A stretch of DNA of 45,827 bases, taken from Oscillospiraceae bacterium. GTDB taxonomy: Bacteria; Bacillota_A; Clostridia; Oscillospirales; Oscillospiraceae. The DNA is taken from contig JAFYLN010000193.1 in the NCBI GenBank assembly GCA_017537045.1, forward strand, positions 1-45,827. The letters run 5' to 3'. Each line of letters begins with the position of its first letter. The first letter of the stretch is position 1. Below, one piece after another: positions 8,246-17,086 of the stretch. Below the pieces are notes generated by a model. It saw only the letters and a program-made list of their open reading frames with translations. It ran no database searches and had not been told where the DNA came from. Both the position numbers and the translations under genes were made by a program.

Positions 8246-10331
8246 ATGTCAGGCTGATGTGAACGGCTTTCTTGCCCGTCAGCGCTTCCGTGCGTGCATC
8301 CGGCTGGCCGAGACCTGCGTACAGCGTCCATTTTCCACTGCCGGGAATACGCTCACCTGCTTCATTGACAACGGTCAATGCGTCTGCATCAATGGGAATC
8401 ATAAGCTGTCTGGTTTCCCCTGCTTCCAAGCTCACCCGCAGGAAGCCGCAGAGGATGGGATTTTCCGGTGCATCAGCAGATTCTTCATCCCGAATATAAA
8501 GCTGAACCACTTCCTCCGTGGCACGGCTACGATTCTCAACCGTCACATAGGCACATTCCCGGTCGGCTGAGAGGCTGGTAACCTCCACGTCACCGTAAGT
8601 CAGTCCGTAACCAAAGGGATAAAGCGGCTCTCCTGTGTAATACCGGTATGTGCGGTTTTTCATGGAATAGTCGGTAAAACCGGGCATTTCAGACAGCGCT
8701 TCATTATGATAGAAGGTTACCGGCAGTTTACCGGAGGGGGATACCTTGCCGAAGAGCAGGTCTGCCACGGCTTTACCGCCGCCGGCACCGGGGTACCAGG
8801 TCAAGAGTATGGCATTGGCCTTTTCCTGCGCCTGCGTGATATCGATGGCGCTGCCTGCCATTAAAAGCACCACGGTGGGCTTGCCCACTTCCATCACGTT
8901 ATGCAGAAGCTTACGCTGAGGCGCAGGCAGCAGCAGATCCAGCTTGTCGCCGGATGCAGCAGCATTGCCGGTGTCACCCTCTTCGCCTTCCAGCGTTTCA
9001 TCCAGACCCAGTGCCAGAATTACCACATTGCTCCGTTTTGCAACGGTCAAGGCTTCTGCCAGGCGGTCGCCGTCCCATGCAAGGGGTTCTGTTTTCTCCT
9101 TAAAGAGGTGGCAGCCTTCACTGTAGAGTACCCTTCCCCTGCCTTCCATGGCATCCTGGATGCCCTCCAGAACGGTAGTATAGCGGGAGGCGGTGCCGTG
9201 GTAATTACCGGTCAGGGCAATGCGGCTGTTTGTATTGGGGCCGATAACACCGATGGTACCAACGGTATCAGGATCAAGGGGCAATAGGCCGTCATTTTTC
9301 AGCAGCACGCAGCTTTTCCGCGCAGCCTCCTGTGCCAGCGCCAGATGGGCAGGACATTCTACTGCTTCATATGGAATGTTATCAAATTCACTGCCCCCGC
9401 CCATGATGCCCAGCAGGAATCTTGTGGTAAAGAGCCGCTCTGCCGCGCGGGTGATCTGCTCTTCCGTCACCAATCCCTGCTCGTAAGCGCTCATGAGATG
9501 GATATAGGTATTGCCGCAGTTCAGGTCGCAGCCCATTTCCATAGCCAACGCCGCAGACTGGGCAGGTGTCTGGGTGACCATATGACCCTCATGGAAATCG
9601 CGGATCGCCCAGCAGTCGGAAACGATATGCCCCTCAAAGCCCCACTTACCGCGGACTGTATCGACCAGAAGCGTTTTGCTGCCGCAGCAGGGCTCGCCGT
9701 TGGTGCGGTTGTAGGCACCCATGACTGCTTCGACACCGGCATCCCGGATGCAGGCTTCAAAGGCATGGAGATAGGTTTCCTCCATATCCTTGGGCGTTGC
9801 CTCCGCATTGAACCGGTGGCGCAAAGCCTCAGGACCACTATGCACTGCCAGATGCTTGGCGCAGGCGGCCGCTTTCAGGGTTTCTCCGCAGCCTTGCAAG
9901 CCGCGGACATAAGCCTTACCCAGACGGGCTGTCAGATAGGGGTCCTCGCCGTAGGTTTCGTGGCCGCGACCCCAACGGGGATCCCGGAAAATATTGATAT
10001 TGGGTGACCAGAAGGTCAGACCCTTGTAAATGTCCCGGTCATTTTCAGCGGACTGGGCATTGAATTTGGCGCGGCCTTCCGTCGCCGCCACATCGCCCAG
10101 TCGCTCCAGAAGCGCATCATCGAACATGGCAGCCATGCCAATGGCCTGCGGAAAGCTGGTGGCTGTACCGGCACGCGCCACGCCGTGGAGTGCCTCATTC
10201 CACCAGTTGTAGGCAGGAATTCCCAAACGCGGGATTGCAGGCGCATCATAACGCAGCTGGCTGGCTTTTTCTGTAACACTCATTTGTGCAACCAGCGCCT
10301 GTGCCTTCTGGCGAGCCGTTGTACGATCCAT
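8244..10331 (-). CDS. GH3 glycosidase, probably beta-xylosidase or beta-glucosidase
   Basis: This 695-residue cytoplasmic enzyme (no signal peptide) releases terminal beta-linked sugars from imported oligosaccharides. The N-terminal barrel carries YNWWNEALHGVAR, the substrate-binding KHLAVHSGPE and the nucleophile Asp in SDCWAI near residue 239. The alpha/beta sandwich and C-terminal fibronectin-like domain follow (GYGLTYG, then VVQLYIRD). The YNWWNEALHGVA and SDCWAI pattern is typical of the beta-xylosidase branch of GH3, and xylAB lie in the next operon, so xylo-oligosaccharides are my first guess. It is the last gene behind an ABC importer and DUF624. The 83-bp gap to DUF624 holds only the ribosome-binding site GGAGTG. 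Confidence 0.92.
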   Translation of the reverse strand: MDRTTARQKAQALVAQMSVTEKASQLRYDAPAIPRLGIPAYNWWNEALHGVARAGTATSFPQAIGMAAMFDDALLERLGDVAATEGRAKFNAQSAENDRDIYKGLTFWSPNINIFRDPRWGRGHETYGEDPYLTARLGKAYVRGLQGCGETLKAAACAKHLAVHSGPEALRHRFNAEATPKDMEETYLHAFEACIRDAGVEAVMGAYNRTNGEPCCGSKTLLVDTVRGKWGFEGHIVSDCWAIRDFHEGHMVTQTPAQSAALAMEMGCDLNCGNTYIHLMSAYEQGLVTEEQITRAAERLFTTRFLLGIMGGGSEFDNIPYEAVECPAHLALAQEAARKSCVLLKNDGLLPLDPDTVGTIGVIGPNTNSRIALTGNYHGTASRYTTVLEGIQDAMEGRGRVLYSEGCHLFKEKTEPLAWDGDRLAEALTVAKRSNVVILALGLDETLEGEEGDTGNAAASGDKLDLLLPAPQRKLLHNVMEVGKPTVVLLMAGSAIDITQAQEKANAILLTWYPGAGGGKAVADLLFGKVSPSGKLPVTFYHNEALSEMPGFTDYSMKNRTYRYYTGEPLYPFGYGLTYGDVEVTSLSADRECAYVTVENRSRATEEVVQLYIRDEESADAPENPILCGFLRVSLEAGETRQLMIPIDADALTVVNEAGERIPGSGKWTLYAGLGQPDARTEALTGKKAVHISLT

Positions 10332-10414
10332 AAAAACACTCCTTTGATTTCAAAATGAGGGAACCTCGCCCTTTTCTCTGACGTGATTCCCCCACTGATA
10401 ACAAATGTTGTATT

Positions 10415-11077
10415 TTACTTTTCTGTGGTGGGCGACGCATCTGCAACGGGTGCGCCGTTGACACGGTCGAAAATATTGCGAAGAATGCGGCTTGCGCCGT
10501 AGGCTGGGCCGGAAAAGCCCACGACCAGATACAGAAACCCCAGCATTTCAATAGCCACCGGCGGCAACACCAGTGCTGCGATCACCGGGATCAGCAGGAT
10601 CAGCCAGAGGATAACCGTCTTTCCCGGGGCAACCGCCGCCAGCTTGAAAGCATTGAGTATCTGAATTTTCAAAGGATTCTCGAACATGGCCTGCAATGCA
10701 AAGGTGAAGCTGATAAAGATCAGCCAGATCACACCGGTCATCACAGCGACCACAAGATAGACATTGCGCAAAGCGCCTGTCCGCTGCAGAGCGAAGAAAG
10801 CATCGCCTGCCACGATCACCGGCAGGAGCAGGGCGATTAGCCCCAGCAGCAGGCCGGATTTAAAATTGCGTTTGAAGCCAAGGAAAAAATCCTTTACTGG
10901 ATTAACCGCTTCCTCCCGTGCCAGCTTCAACGTCACCGTATACATGCCGCAAACTGCAGGACCTATGGTAATAACGGGCAGGCAGCACAGCAGCCACAGC
11001 ATGTTCACCACCATCAGATCAAACAGATTGTGGAAAAAGGTTAGCAGTGAATCCTTCAGATTATTCTGCCGCTCCAT
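10415..11077 (-). CDS. DUF624 (YesL-like) membrane protein
   Basis: The 220-residue protein has about five or six predicted membrane helices and the typical DUF624 opening, with LFDLMVVNMLWLLCCLPVITIGPA and then a basic loop (FFLGFKRNFKSG). This family accompanies CUT1 oligosaccharide ABC importers in Firmicutes, and its molecular role is not established. It starts 3 bp after the upstream MalG-like permease stop, so it is very likely co-translated with the importer. It precedes the GH3 gene. Confidence 0.88.
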   Translation of the reverse strand: MERQNNLKDSLLTFFHNLFDLMVVNMLWLLCCLPVITIGPAVCGMYTVTLKLAREEAVNPVKDFFLGFKRNFKSGLLLGLIALLLPVIVAGDAFFALQRTGALRNVYLVVAVMTGVIWLIFISFTFALQAMFENPLKIQILNAFKLAAVAPGKTVILWLILLIPVIAALVLPPVAIEMLGFLYLVVGFSGPAYGASRILRNIFDRVNGAPVADASPTTEK

Positions 11078-11080
11078 ACA

Positions 11081-11929
11081 TTATCCCTTCACGCCGCCCA
11101 GAGCCACACCGGCGATGATGTACTTGCTCAGGCAGAAATAGACGATGAACAGGGGCAGCACGGACAGGGTCAGACCTAAATAAATTGCACCGTGCTCGAC
11201 CTTGTAAATATCGCCGCGCAGCAGGGAAACCATGATGGGCATGGTGTACTTATCATTATCGGTCAGCAGGATTGCAGGCATAAACAGCTCATTCCACTTG
11301 TTTACGAAGGTGAAGATCGCCTGGGTCGCCATGGCGGGCTTCATGATGGGCAGGGCAATGGTATTGAAGGTATGGAACTCACCGGAGCCATCGATACGGG
11401 CAGAGTCCAGCAGTTCCAGCGGCAGGGAGGCCAGCATGAACTGGCGCATGAAGAACACCGTTGCAGGCGCCGCAATGCCCGGGACGATCAGGGGCAGGAA
11501 GTTGTTTGTCCAGCCGACCTTGTACATGAACTGGTAGAAACCGATGCTGGTGACCTGGGAGGGGATCATCATGACGCACAGGATCATGGTAAAGAACGCG
11601 CCGCGGAGCTTCCAGCGGTAGGCAACCAGTGCATAGGCGGTCAGCGAGGAGAAATAAACCACAAGCGCGGTGGTGGAGGAAGCAATGATGAGGGAGTTGA
11701 CGAAGCCCTTCCATGCATCAAAGGTCTTACCGTCGTAGACCTTAAAGTTACTCATCAGATATTTGGAAGGGATCAGGGAAATTGCATGCTGCTGGATCTC
11801 GTAGGTGCTGCGGGTGGAGTTGATGACCATGATAACAAAGGGCATCAGGCTGAGAATGGATAGAATGATGCAGACGGTATAAGCAATAACCTTAAATGGG
11901 CGGTTGCCGGAACGCAGTGTCTTTTTCAT
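11081..11929 (-). CDS. ABC sugar permease, MalG type
   Basis: This 282-residue inner-membrane permease subunit of a CUT1 oligosaccharide importer has six predicted helices. The cytoplasmic EAA loop is present as LLDSARIDGSGEFHTFNTIALP, the coupling site for the ATPase. It ends with the common GGVKG tail. It lies 6 bp after the MalF-like partner. No ATPase gene is in this operon; one of the two MsmX-type ATPases near 30-32 kb, or one elsewhere, would have to serve it. Confidence 0.93.
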   Translation of the reverse strand: MKKTLRSGNRPFKVIAYTVCIILSILSLMPFVIMVINSTRSTYEIQQHAISLIPSKYLMSNFKVYDGKTFDAWKGFVNSLIIASSTTALVVYFSSLTAYALVAYRWKLRGAFFTMILCVMMIPSQVTSIGFYQFMYKVGWTNNFLPLIVPGIAAPATVFFMRQFMLASLPLELLDSARIDGSGEFHTFNTIALPIMKPAMATQAIFTFVNKWNELFMPAILLTDNDKYTMPIMVSLLRGDIYKVEHGAIYLGLTLSVLPLFIVYFCLSKYIIAGVALGGVKG

Positions 11930-11935
11930 ATCCGC

Positions 11936-12853
11936 TTACCTCCTGTCACCTTTCTTGTCCCGCATAAGGAAGAATACCACTGCGGAGCAGGCTGCAACGA
12001 CGATAAAGATCAGCAGGCTGGCGGCTGCCGCACGGTTGTACATGTAGCTGCCCTTGAACGCCTGATTGTGGATGAACATGGTGGCGGTCAGGGTTGCATT
12101 GGCTGGCTTGCCATCGTTGAACAGTCTGGGAATATCGTACATGGTCAGGCCGCCGATCAGGCTGGTGATCAGGGTATAGAGCAGAATGGTTTTCAGGTTG
12201 GGGATGGTCACCTGGAAGAACATCTGTATATCGTTGGCACCGTCGATCTCGGCGGCTTCGTAAATTTCGGGATTGATGCCCAGAACACCGGAAATCAGAA
12301 TGATCATGGTATAGCCGTACCATTGCCAGAACTGAATGAAGGCAACGATGCACTGGGTCGTAAACTTGTCGACCATAAAATCAACAGGTCCGTCTTTGAT
12401 GCCGGTAGCAACCAGAAAATCATTCATAGGACCCATGGGATAGCCGAACAAAGCGTTGAACAGGATTGCGACGGAGGCGGCCGTGATGATGTTCGGCATG
12501 TAGAACACGACCTTGAAGAAGCCCTGACCCTTCAGGACGTTACGGCGGCTGGTGAACCATGCGGTCAGCAGCAGCGCCAGCGTAATCTGGGGAATGAAGT
12601 TCATAATCCAGATCTTGAAGGTGTTCTTGACAGAAGTGATAAATGAAGGATTCTTGAGAATCTGCTCAAAATTTTTGAAGGGTTCCTCGGTCAGGAAGTT
12701 CCAGTCGGTGTTACCGAGACCTTTGCAGTCCGTAAAACCCAGAACGGCGGTATAAACGGTAGGATACAGGTTGAAGATACAGAATACGACAATAAACGGG
12801 ATGCTGAACAGGTAACCGTACTTGGCATAGCTGAAGGTACGCTGCTGCTTCAT
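11936..12853 (-). CDS. ABC sugar permease, MalF type
   Basis: The 305-residue permease subunit has six predicted helices and the EAA loop EIYEAAEIDGANDIQMF with an LPxx-like end (TIPNLK). It pairs with the MalG-type subunit to form the pore for the 12972-14405 binding protein. A short N-terminal cytoplasmic stretch precedes helix 1. A GC-rich hairpin (12901-12930) separates it from the binding-protein gene upstream. Its ribosome-binding site is GGAGTG. Confidence 0.93.
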   Translation of the reverse strand: MKQQRTFSYAKYGYLFSIPFIVVFCIFNLYPTVYTAVLGFTDCKGLGNTDWNFLTEEPFKNFEQILKNPSFITSVKNTFKIWIMNFIPQITLALLLTAWFTSRRNVLKGQGFFKVVFYMPNIITAASVAILFNALFGYPMGPMNDFLVATGIKDGPVDFMVDKFTTQCIVAFIQFWQWYGYTMIILISGVLGINPEIYEAAEIDGANDIQMFFQVTIPNLKTILLYTLITSLIGGLTMYDIPRLFNDGKPANATLTATMFIHNQAFKGSYMYNRAAAASLLIFIVVAACSAVVFFLMRDKKGDRR

Positions 12854-12900
12854 CTCGATTCACTCCTTACCTATGGATTTTCGCGGGAAACTGAAACAAA

Positions 12901-12930
12901 GGGGAGGGATAGCGGATGCTACCCCTCCCC
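12901..12930 (-). terminator. Stem-loop between binding-protein and permease genes (attenuator candidate)
   Basis: A 13-bp GC-rich stem (12901-12913 with 12918-12930, one G-U pair) closes a 4-nt loop. On the minus strand it is followed only by TTTGTTT, a weak U-run. It may partly terminate the transcript or protect the 3' end of the binding-protein message, giving more binding protein than permease. Confidence 0.6.
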
Positions 12931-12971
12931 CGCCGTTAAGCTATATCGGGAATACCAAGTATGCCAAATGT

Positions 12972-14405
12972 TTAGAACTCAACTTCAACGTCCAGATTGT
13001 CGGCAACCTGCTGCTTGAAGAAGGAGATTGCCTCGTCGCGGGACAGCTCGCCAGCGGTGTACTGACGGACAGCATCACGCCAGTAGGAGTTGATGGTCTC
13101 GTCGTACTGGGTCAGGCACTTGCCGTTTGCGTACTCGTTAGCGGGAACGAATGCGTCGAACATGTTCTGGCCGGCCAGGATCTCCAGATCGCCGGTGGAG
13201 ATTTCCATAACGGTGCCGGAAGCGACGGAGTCCTTAGCAGTGGGAGTGGAAGGATCGTTGTCCCAGTCAACAGTGCCGTTTGCCCATGCGTACTGCAGGC
13301 CGTCTTCGGTGCAGTTCAGAGTGATCCAGTGGATGATCTCGCCGATTGCTTCCTTGTTAGCGGAATCCTTGTTGGCCAGCAGCCAGGTGCCGCCCCAGAA
13401 GAAGCCAACGGGAGGTGCACAGACTGCCCAGTCACCGTAGGTGCCTTCAGCGCCGCCGCAGTTGGGGTTGATGGTGTAGTTGATCAGCCATGCGGGGCCG
13501 AAGAAGCCAAGGATGCCCTTTTCGCCGGTGCCCTTCATGTCAGCATACCATGCGTCGGTCCAGTCCTGCGTATCGTTGTGATAGCCGTTGTCCTTCAGCT
13601 GCTTGGACAGATCCAGGAATGCTTCACGCTTGGGATCGATGGTCAGCTTGCCGTCCACGATCCAGCCGGCATCAGAGGAGTTCTCAACAGCGTGCCACAG
13701 GTCGCCGTCACCGGAGATGATGCCGTAGCCCTTGCCCTTCAGCTCTTCGGCTGCTGCATAGAACTGATCCCAGCCGCCGGAGCCTGCGCCGATCTTTTCA
13801 GCGACAACTGCGGGATCATCGGTGCCCCAGACATCCTTGGCAATGGAGCGGCGGTAAATGAATGCACCGCCGGTTGCCTGATAGCCCAGAGCAACGACCT
13901 TGCCGTCAGCAGGACGGGTGCCGATATCAACGGAGTACTGGGCGATGGCAGCCTTCTCAATGTCGGCGGCTACATCGATGCCCAGTTCTTCATAAGTAGC
14001 TGCATACTTTGCTGCGTCACCCTGTGCGTACTTCAGGATGAATGCAGCTTCTGCGGTGTACAGGTCGGGAGCGTCAGCGCCGCCTGCCGCCAGAGCCTGG
14101 TCCAGAGCGGGCTGGTACAGGCCGTCAGTGGTAGCAATGATGGTGGTCTTGACTTCATACTTTGCAGCGAAGTCGGGATTCAGTTCCAGATACTTGTCGA
14201 TCATCTTGGGAACTTCATCGGTGAAGGACCAGATATTCAGAACAGTCTTTCCGGGGTCAGCGGGAGCGGGGTCAGGGTTTGCAGGAGCGGGATCTGGGGT
14301 GTCAACCTTGACCGGATCAGTGGGGTCAGGTGCGGTGGCACCTCCACATGCTGCCAGGCCGAGAACCATAACCAGAGCCATTAACAATGCGATCAGTTTC
14401 TTCAT
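12972..14405 (-). CDS. Sugar-binding lipoprotein of a CUT1 ABC importer (SBP family 1)
   Basis: The 477-residue protein has a lipoprotein signal peptide ending in LAAC with the lipidated Cys near residue 20. A Pro/Asp/Ala-rich linker of about 30 residues follows, then an extracellular solute-binding fold (LNIWSFTDEVPKM, GTWLLANKD). It would capture oligosaccharides at the cell surface and hand them to the permeases encoded next. The GH3, GH94, GH1 and XylAB neighbours suggest xylo- or cello-oligosaccharides. Its ribosome-binding site is AAGGAGG. It is the first gene of the operon, transcribed from the promoter at 14491-14520. Confidence 0.93.
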   Translation of the reverse strand: MKKLIALLMALVMVLGLAACGGATAPDPTDPVKVDTPDPAPANPDPAPADPGKTVLNIWSFTDEVPKMIDKYLELNPDFAAKYEVKTTIIATTDGLYQPALDQALAAGGADAPDLYTAEAAFILKYAQGDAAKYAATYEELGIDVAADIEKAAIAQYSVDIGTRPADGKVVALGYQATGGAFIYRRSIAKDVWGTDDPAVVAEKIGAGSGGWDQFYAAAEELKGKGYGIISGDGDLWHAVENSSDAGWIVDGKLTIDPKREAFLDLSKQLKDNGYHNDTQDWTDAWYADMKGTGEKGILGFFGPAWLINYTINPNCGGAEGTYGDWAVCAPPVGFFWGGTWLLANKDSANKEAIGEIIHWITLNCTEDGLQYAWANGTVDWDNDPSTPTAKDSVASGTVMEISTGDLEILAGQNMFDAFVPANEYANGKCLTQYDETINSYWRDAVRQYTAGELSRDEAISFFKQQVADNLDVEVEF

Positions 14406-14434
14406 GTTTTTTCCTCCTTATCAAAATTTCCTGG

Positions 14435-14454
14435 TTGAGTAACGTTGTTATCAA
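14435..14454. promoter_or_regulatory. Possible operator in the leader of the importer operon
   Basis: An imperfect inverted repeat, TTGA and TCAA outside and TAAC and GTTA inside, lies in the untranslated leader between the minus-strand promoter and the binding-protein start. It could bind a repressor, but symmetry is incomplete. Confidence 0.25.
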
Positions 14455-14490
14455 ATCCGAATTGATTTATAATCACGTCCTCTTGTTAAT

Positions 14491-14520
14491 ATAATACCCC
14501 CCCATTGGGCAGATTGTCAA
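14491..14520 (-). promoter_or_regulatory. Promoter of the SBP-MalF-MalG-DUF624-GH3 operon
   Basis: On the minus strand a perfect -35 TTGACA (14515-14520) and a -10 TATTAT (14491-14496) are 18 bp apart. It lies 86 bp upstream of the binding-protein ATG inside the AT-rich divergent region 14406-14706. The rest of that region holds the opposing promoter and the palindromes listed separately; I see no gene in it. Confidence 0.75.
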
Positions 14521-14619
14521 TGTTAACTTTGGTGTTTCTTGTAATTTTATGCAACATGCATATTATCAGCACCCCCACTTGTAGGATTTCACAATTCCTT
14601 AATATTTTTAACAATTGAG

Positions 14620-14635
14620 TTAAGAAACTTCTTAA
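14620..14635. promoter_or_regulatory. Palindromic operator candidate upstream of the desulfurase-ROK-MATE promoter
   Basis: TTAAGAA and TTCTTAA are perfect 7-bp arms around a 2-bp centre, ending 9 bp before the -35 box of the plus-strand promoter. The ROK protein encoded downstream is a natural candidate to bind it, which is an inference from position only. Confidence 0.45.
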
Positions 14636-14644
14636 TCTATCTTC

Positions 14645-14673
14645 TTGATTTTTCAGGGATGCTATATTATAAT
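14645..14673 (+). promoter_or_regulatory. Promoter of the desulfurase-ROK-MATE operon
   Basis: A -35 TTGATT (14645-14650) and a perfect -10 TATAAT (14668-14673) have the ideal 17-bp spacing. The ribosome-binding site GGAGG (14696-14700) and the ATG at 14707 follow closely. Confidence 0.8.
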
Positions 14674-14706
14674 ATTATCAAACTCCCCTTTTTATGGAGG
14701 TTTTAT

Positions 14707-15825
14707 ATGATCTACCTTGACTATGCTGCCTCTTCTCCGCCTTTTCCGCAAGTAGTCGAAGAATGTAAAAATATAGCCGGACTTCACTTTGGCAACCCCG
14801 GTGCCCTGCATGCGGCAGGTGCATCCGCGCGGCAGATTCTGCAAAAAAGCCGTTCCATCCTCGCTCAATCGACAAATGTTCGCCCTGAAGAGATTTTTTT
14901 CACCTCCGGCGGAACAGAATCCAACAACTGGGCTGTGGCCTGCGGCTGCGCCATCCATCCGGAAAAACGGCACATCGTCTGCGGTGCTGCGGAACACAGT
15001 TCTGTGCTCTCAGCCGCCCGCCGGATGGCGCGGATAGGCTATGAGGTTACCTATCTGAACCCTTCCCCGGACGGCCGCATCCTGCCGGAGACGGTTGCAG
15101 CTGCCCTGCGGCCGGATACCGCGCTGCTGTGCGTGCAGGCCGTCAACAACGAAACCGGCGTTATACAGGATGTGGATGCCCTTTCCGGCATCGCCCGCCG
15201 CTGCGGTGTGCGCTATTTCTGCGATGGTGTGCAAAGCTTTGGGCATATTTCCCAGAATCTGTATAAGGCTGACCTGATCTCCCTTTCCGCCCACAAGCTG
15301 GGCGGTCCCCGGGGCGTTGGCTGCCTGATCATTCGCCAGCCCCATGTGATCGATCCGCTGATCCTCGGCGGCGGGCAGGAATTTGGCTGCCGCTCCGGGA
15401 CGGAGAATCTGCCCGGTATCGCAGGCTTCGCCCTTGCCGCTGCTTTGAGTGCGCAGCAGCTTCCGCAGGAGCAGTCCCGTCTTGCTGCACTGACGGAGTT
15501 TTTTGAATCGCAGCTTCGCTGTGCTGTGCCGCAGATGGTAATTGCCGGAGCCGGCGCGCCGCGCAGCAACATCCTCTGCTGCGCCTTCCCCGGAATTTCC
15601 GGCGAGGAGCTGGTCATGCGGCTGGATTTAAAGGGCATCTGCACCTCCCCAGGTGCGGCCTGCGCAGCCAGAAGCAGCCACCCCTCCCACGTCTTGCTTT
15701 CCATGGGCTATTCCCCCGAGGAAGCCGCCCGATTTGTCCGTCTCTCCCCCGGACGATATACTTCCCGTGATGAGATCGTCCAGACCGTTGCTGCCATTGC
15801 AGACATTATGAAGAAAAGGAACTGA
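14707..15825 (+). CDS. Cysteine desulfurase-like PLP enzyme (class V aminotransferase, NifS type)
   Basis: The 373-residue enzyme has the class V fold: IYLDYAASSPP start, FFTSGGTESNNWAV, the ring-stacking His in AAEHSSVL and the PLP Lys in SLSAHKLGGPRGVG. The mobile-loop Cys lies in GAACAARSSHPSHVLLSMG. Such enzymes take sulfur from cysteine for Fe-S clusters, thio-modified tRNA or other uses. I chose the ATG at 14707 because GGAGG lies 6 nt upstream; the longer frame begins before the transcription start. It is the first gene of an operon with a ROK regulator and a MATE transporter, with no iscU, thiI or nifU neighbour, so the sulfur acceptor is unknown. Confidence 0.88.
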   Translation: MIYLDYAASSPPFPQVVEECKNIAGLHFGNPGALHAAGASARQILQKSRSILAQSTNVRPEEIFFTSGGTESNNWAVACGCAIHPEKRHIVCGAAEHSSVLSAARRMARIGYEVTYLNPSPDGRILPETVAAALRPDTALLCVQAVNNETGVIQDVDALSGIARRCGVRYFCDGVQSFGHISQNLYKADLISLSAHKLGGPRGVGCLIIRQPHVIDPLILGGGQEFGCRSGTENLPGIAGFALAAALSAQQLPQEQSRLAALTEFFESQLRCAVPQMVIAGAGAPRSNILCCAFPGISGEELVMRLDLKGICTSPGAACAARSSHPSHVLLSMGYSPEEAARFVRLSPGRYTSRDEIVQTVAAIADIMKKRN

Positions 15826-15830
15826 GTATT

Positions 15831-17078
15831 ATGCCGAATAACGAAGCCATTCTGCCTGCCGTTCCATCGGTACTGAAATACCGCAACCGTGAGTTGGTTC
15901 TCAATTGCTTCCGCGACCATCAGGAGCACAGTGTTGCCGATATCGTTGCCCGCACCGGCATCAGCAAGCTGACCGTCATGCGCGCCATCCAGTTTTTCTG
16001 CTCAAAAAATATTCTCGCCAGCTCCGGCAAGGGCGAATCCACCGAGCTGGGCGGCAAGCGGCCAGAATATTTCCGTTTTGCATGTAAAAAGTACCTGCTG
16101 ACCATTATGCTCTGGCCGGAAACACTTGGTCTGACCCTGTTCGACATGAATCTGCATGAGATCCGCCGCAGCTCTTTCGCATGGATCATTCCCGCAACAC
16201 CGGAGCTGGCCTTTGCCTTTGTGCGGGAGCAGGCCATGGCGCTTCTGAACCAGGCGGGCATCCGCTGTGATGACCTGTATGGTGTCAGTCTTTCCACCTC
16301 CGGCATCGTGGACTACGATGCACTGGTTCTCAAGTACAGCGTCCATTCTCCCGAGTGGGGCAGCGACATTCCTGTTGGCCACTACCTCAAGAATATATTC
16401 GGCGATGCACCCTATTATTTCGTCGAAAACGCAGGTAAGTGCATCAGCCGCGCCATTTTAAACGAGCAGGAGGATCCGGCCAAGCGTATTCTGGTTCTGT
16501 TCACTGCGTGGGGTCTTTCCGGCGCACTGATCCAGGATGGAAAAATCCTGAGCGGACGGGATTCTCTGATCGGCGAAGTCGGACACATGATCCTTGATCC
16601 AGCGGACACGGAACGTTGCTCCTGCGGAAGCTGCGGCTGCCTGGAGCGGCTGGTTTCCATCGCGCGGCTGCGCAAGCGCATTGCCATGGATCCTCCGCCT
16701 GCCACCTCTCCCCTGTCCAAGGTTGCACCGGAGGCTGTGGGACTGAATCATCTGTTCTTTGCCTCCCGGCAGGAGGACGCCTACGCCAGAACCTATGTAA
16801 CCTATCTGGCTGACTGCTTTTCTGCGCTGCTGCGCAATGTTTCACTGGTATTCAATCCGGAAACAGTTGTTTTTGTCGGTGATTTTTCTATCGCAGACGA
16901 CTACTTTGACCACCGTATGCGGCAGCAGTTTCATCAGTTCCATTATCTGGCTTCCAGCAGTCCCATTGATGTACGCTATGATACCCGCCTGCTGCCGGAG
17001 CTGGATGCAAGAGGCGGTGCCGTAGCACTGCTTGATCACTTCTTCTCCGATCAGAAGTTGTATGAGGACATTGAATAG
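15831..17078 (+). CDS. ROK-family transcriptional regulator
   Basis: This 415-residue protein has an N-terminal winged helix-turn-helix (HSVADIVARTGISKLTVMRA, about residues 30-50) followed by a sugar-kinase-like ROK domain. The ROK zinc site is present as CSCGSCGCLE after GEVGHM. Repressors of this type release DNA on binding a sugar, as XylR does for xylose in Bacillus. It lies 5 bp after the desulfurase gene, and its operon faces the sugar importer operon across 14406-14706. It may control both. The ligand is unknown; xylose or a beta-glucoside is reasonable from the neighbours. Confidence 0.9.
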   Translation: MPNNEAILPAVPSVLKYRNRELVLNCFRDHQEHSVADIVARTGISKLTVMRAIQFFCSKNILASSGKGESTELGGKRPEYFRFACKKYLLTIMLWPETLGLTLFDMNLHEIRRSSFAWIIPATPELAFAFVREQAMALLNQAGIRCDDLYGVSLSTSGIVDYDALVLKYSVHSPEWGSDIPVGHYLKNIFGDAPYYFVENAGKCISRAILNEQEDPAKRILVLFTAWGLSGALIQDGKILSGRDSLIGEVGHMILDPADTERCSCGSCGCLERLVSIARLRKRIAMDPPPATSPLSKVAPEAVGLNHLFFASRQEDAYARTYVTYLADCFSALLRNVSLVFNPETVVFVGDFSIADDYFDHRMRQQFHQFHYLASSSPIDVRYDTRLLPELDARGGAVALLDHFFSDQKLYEDIE

Positions 17079-17086
17079 GAGGCACC

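Noticed and set aside
12873..14384. 503-residue open frame opposite the first binding-protein gene
   Set aside because: Codon-bias shadow of the binding protein; no domain pattern.
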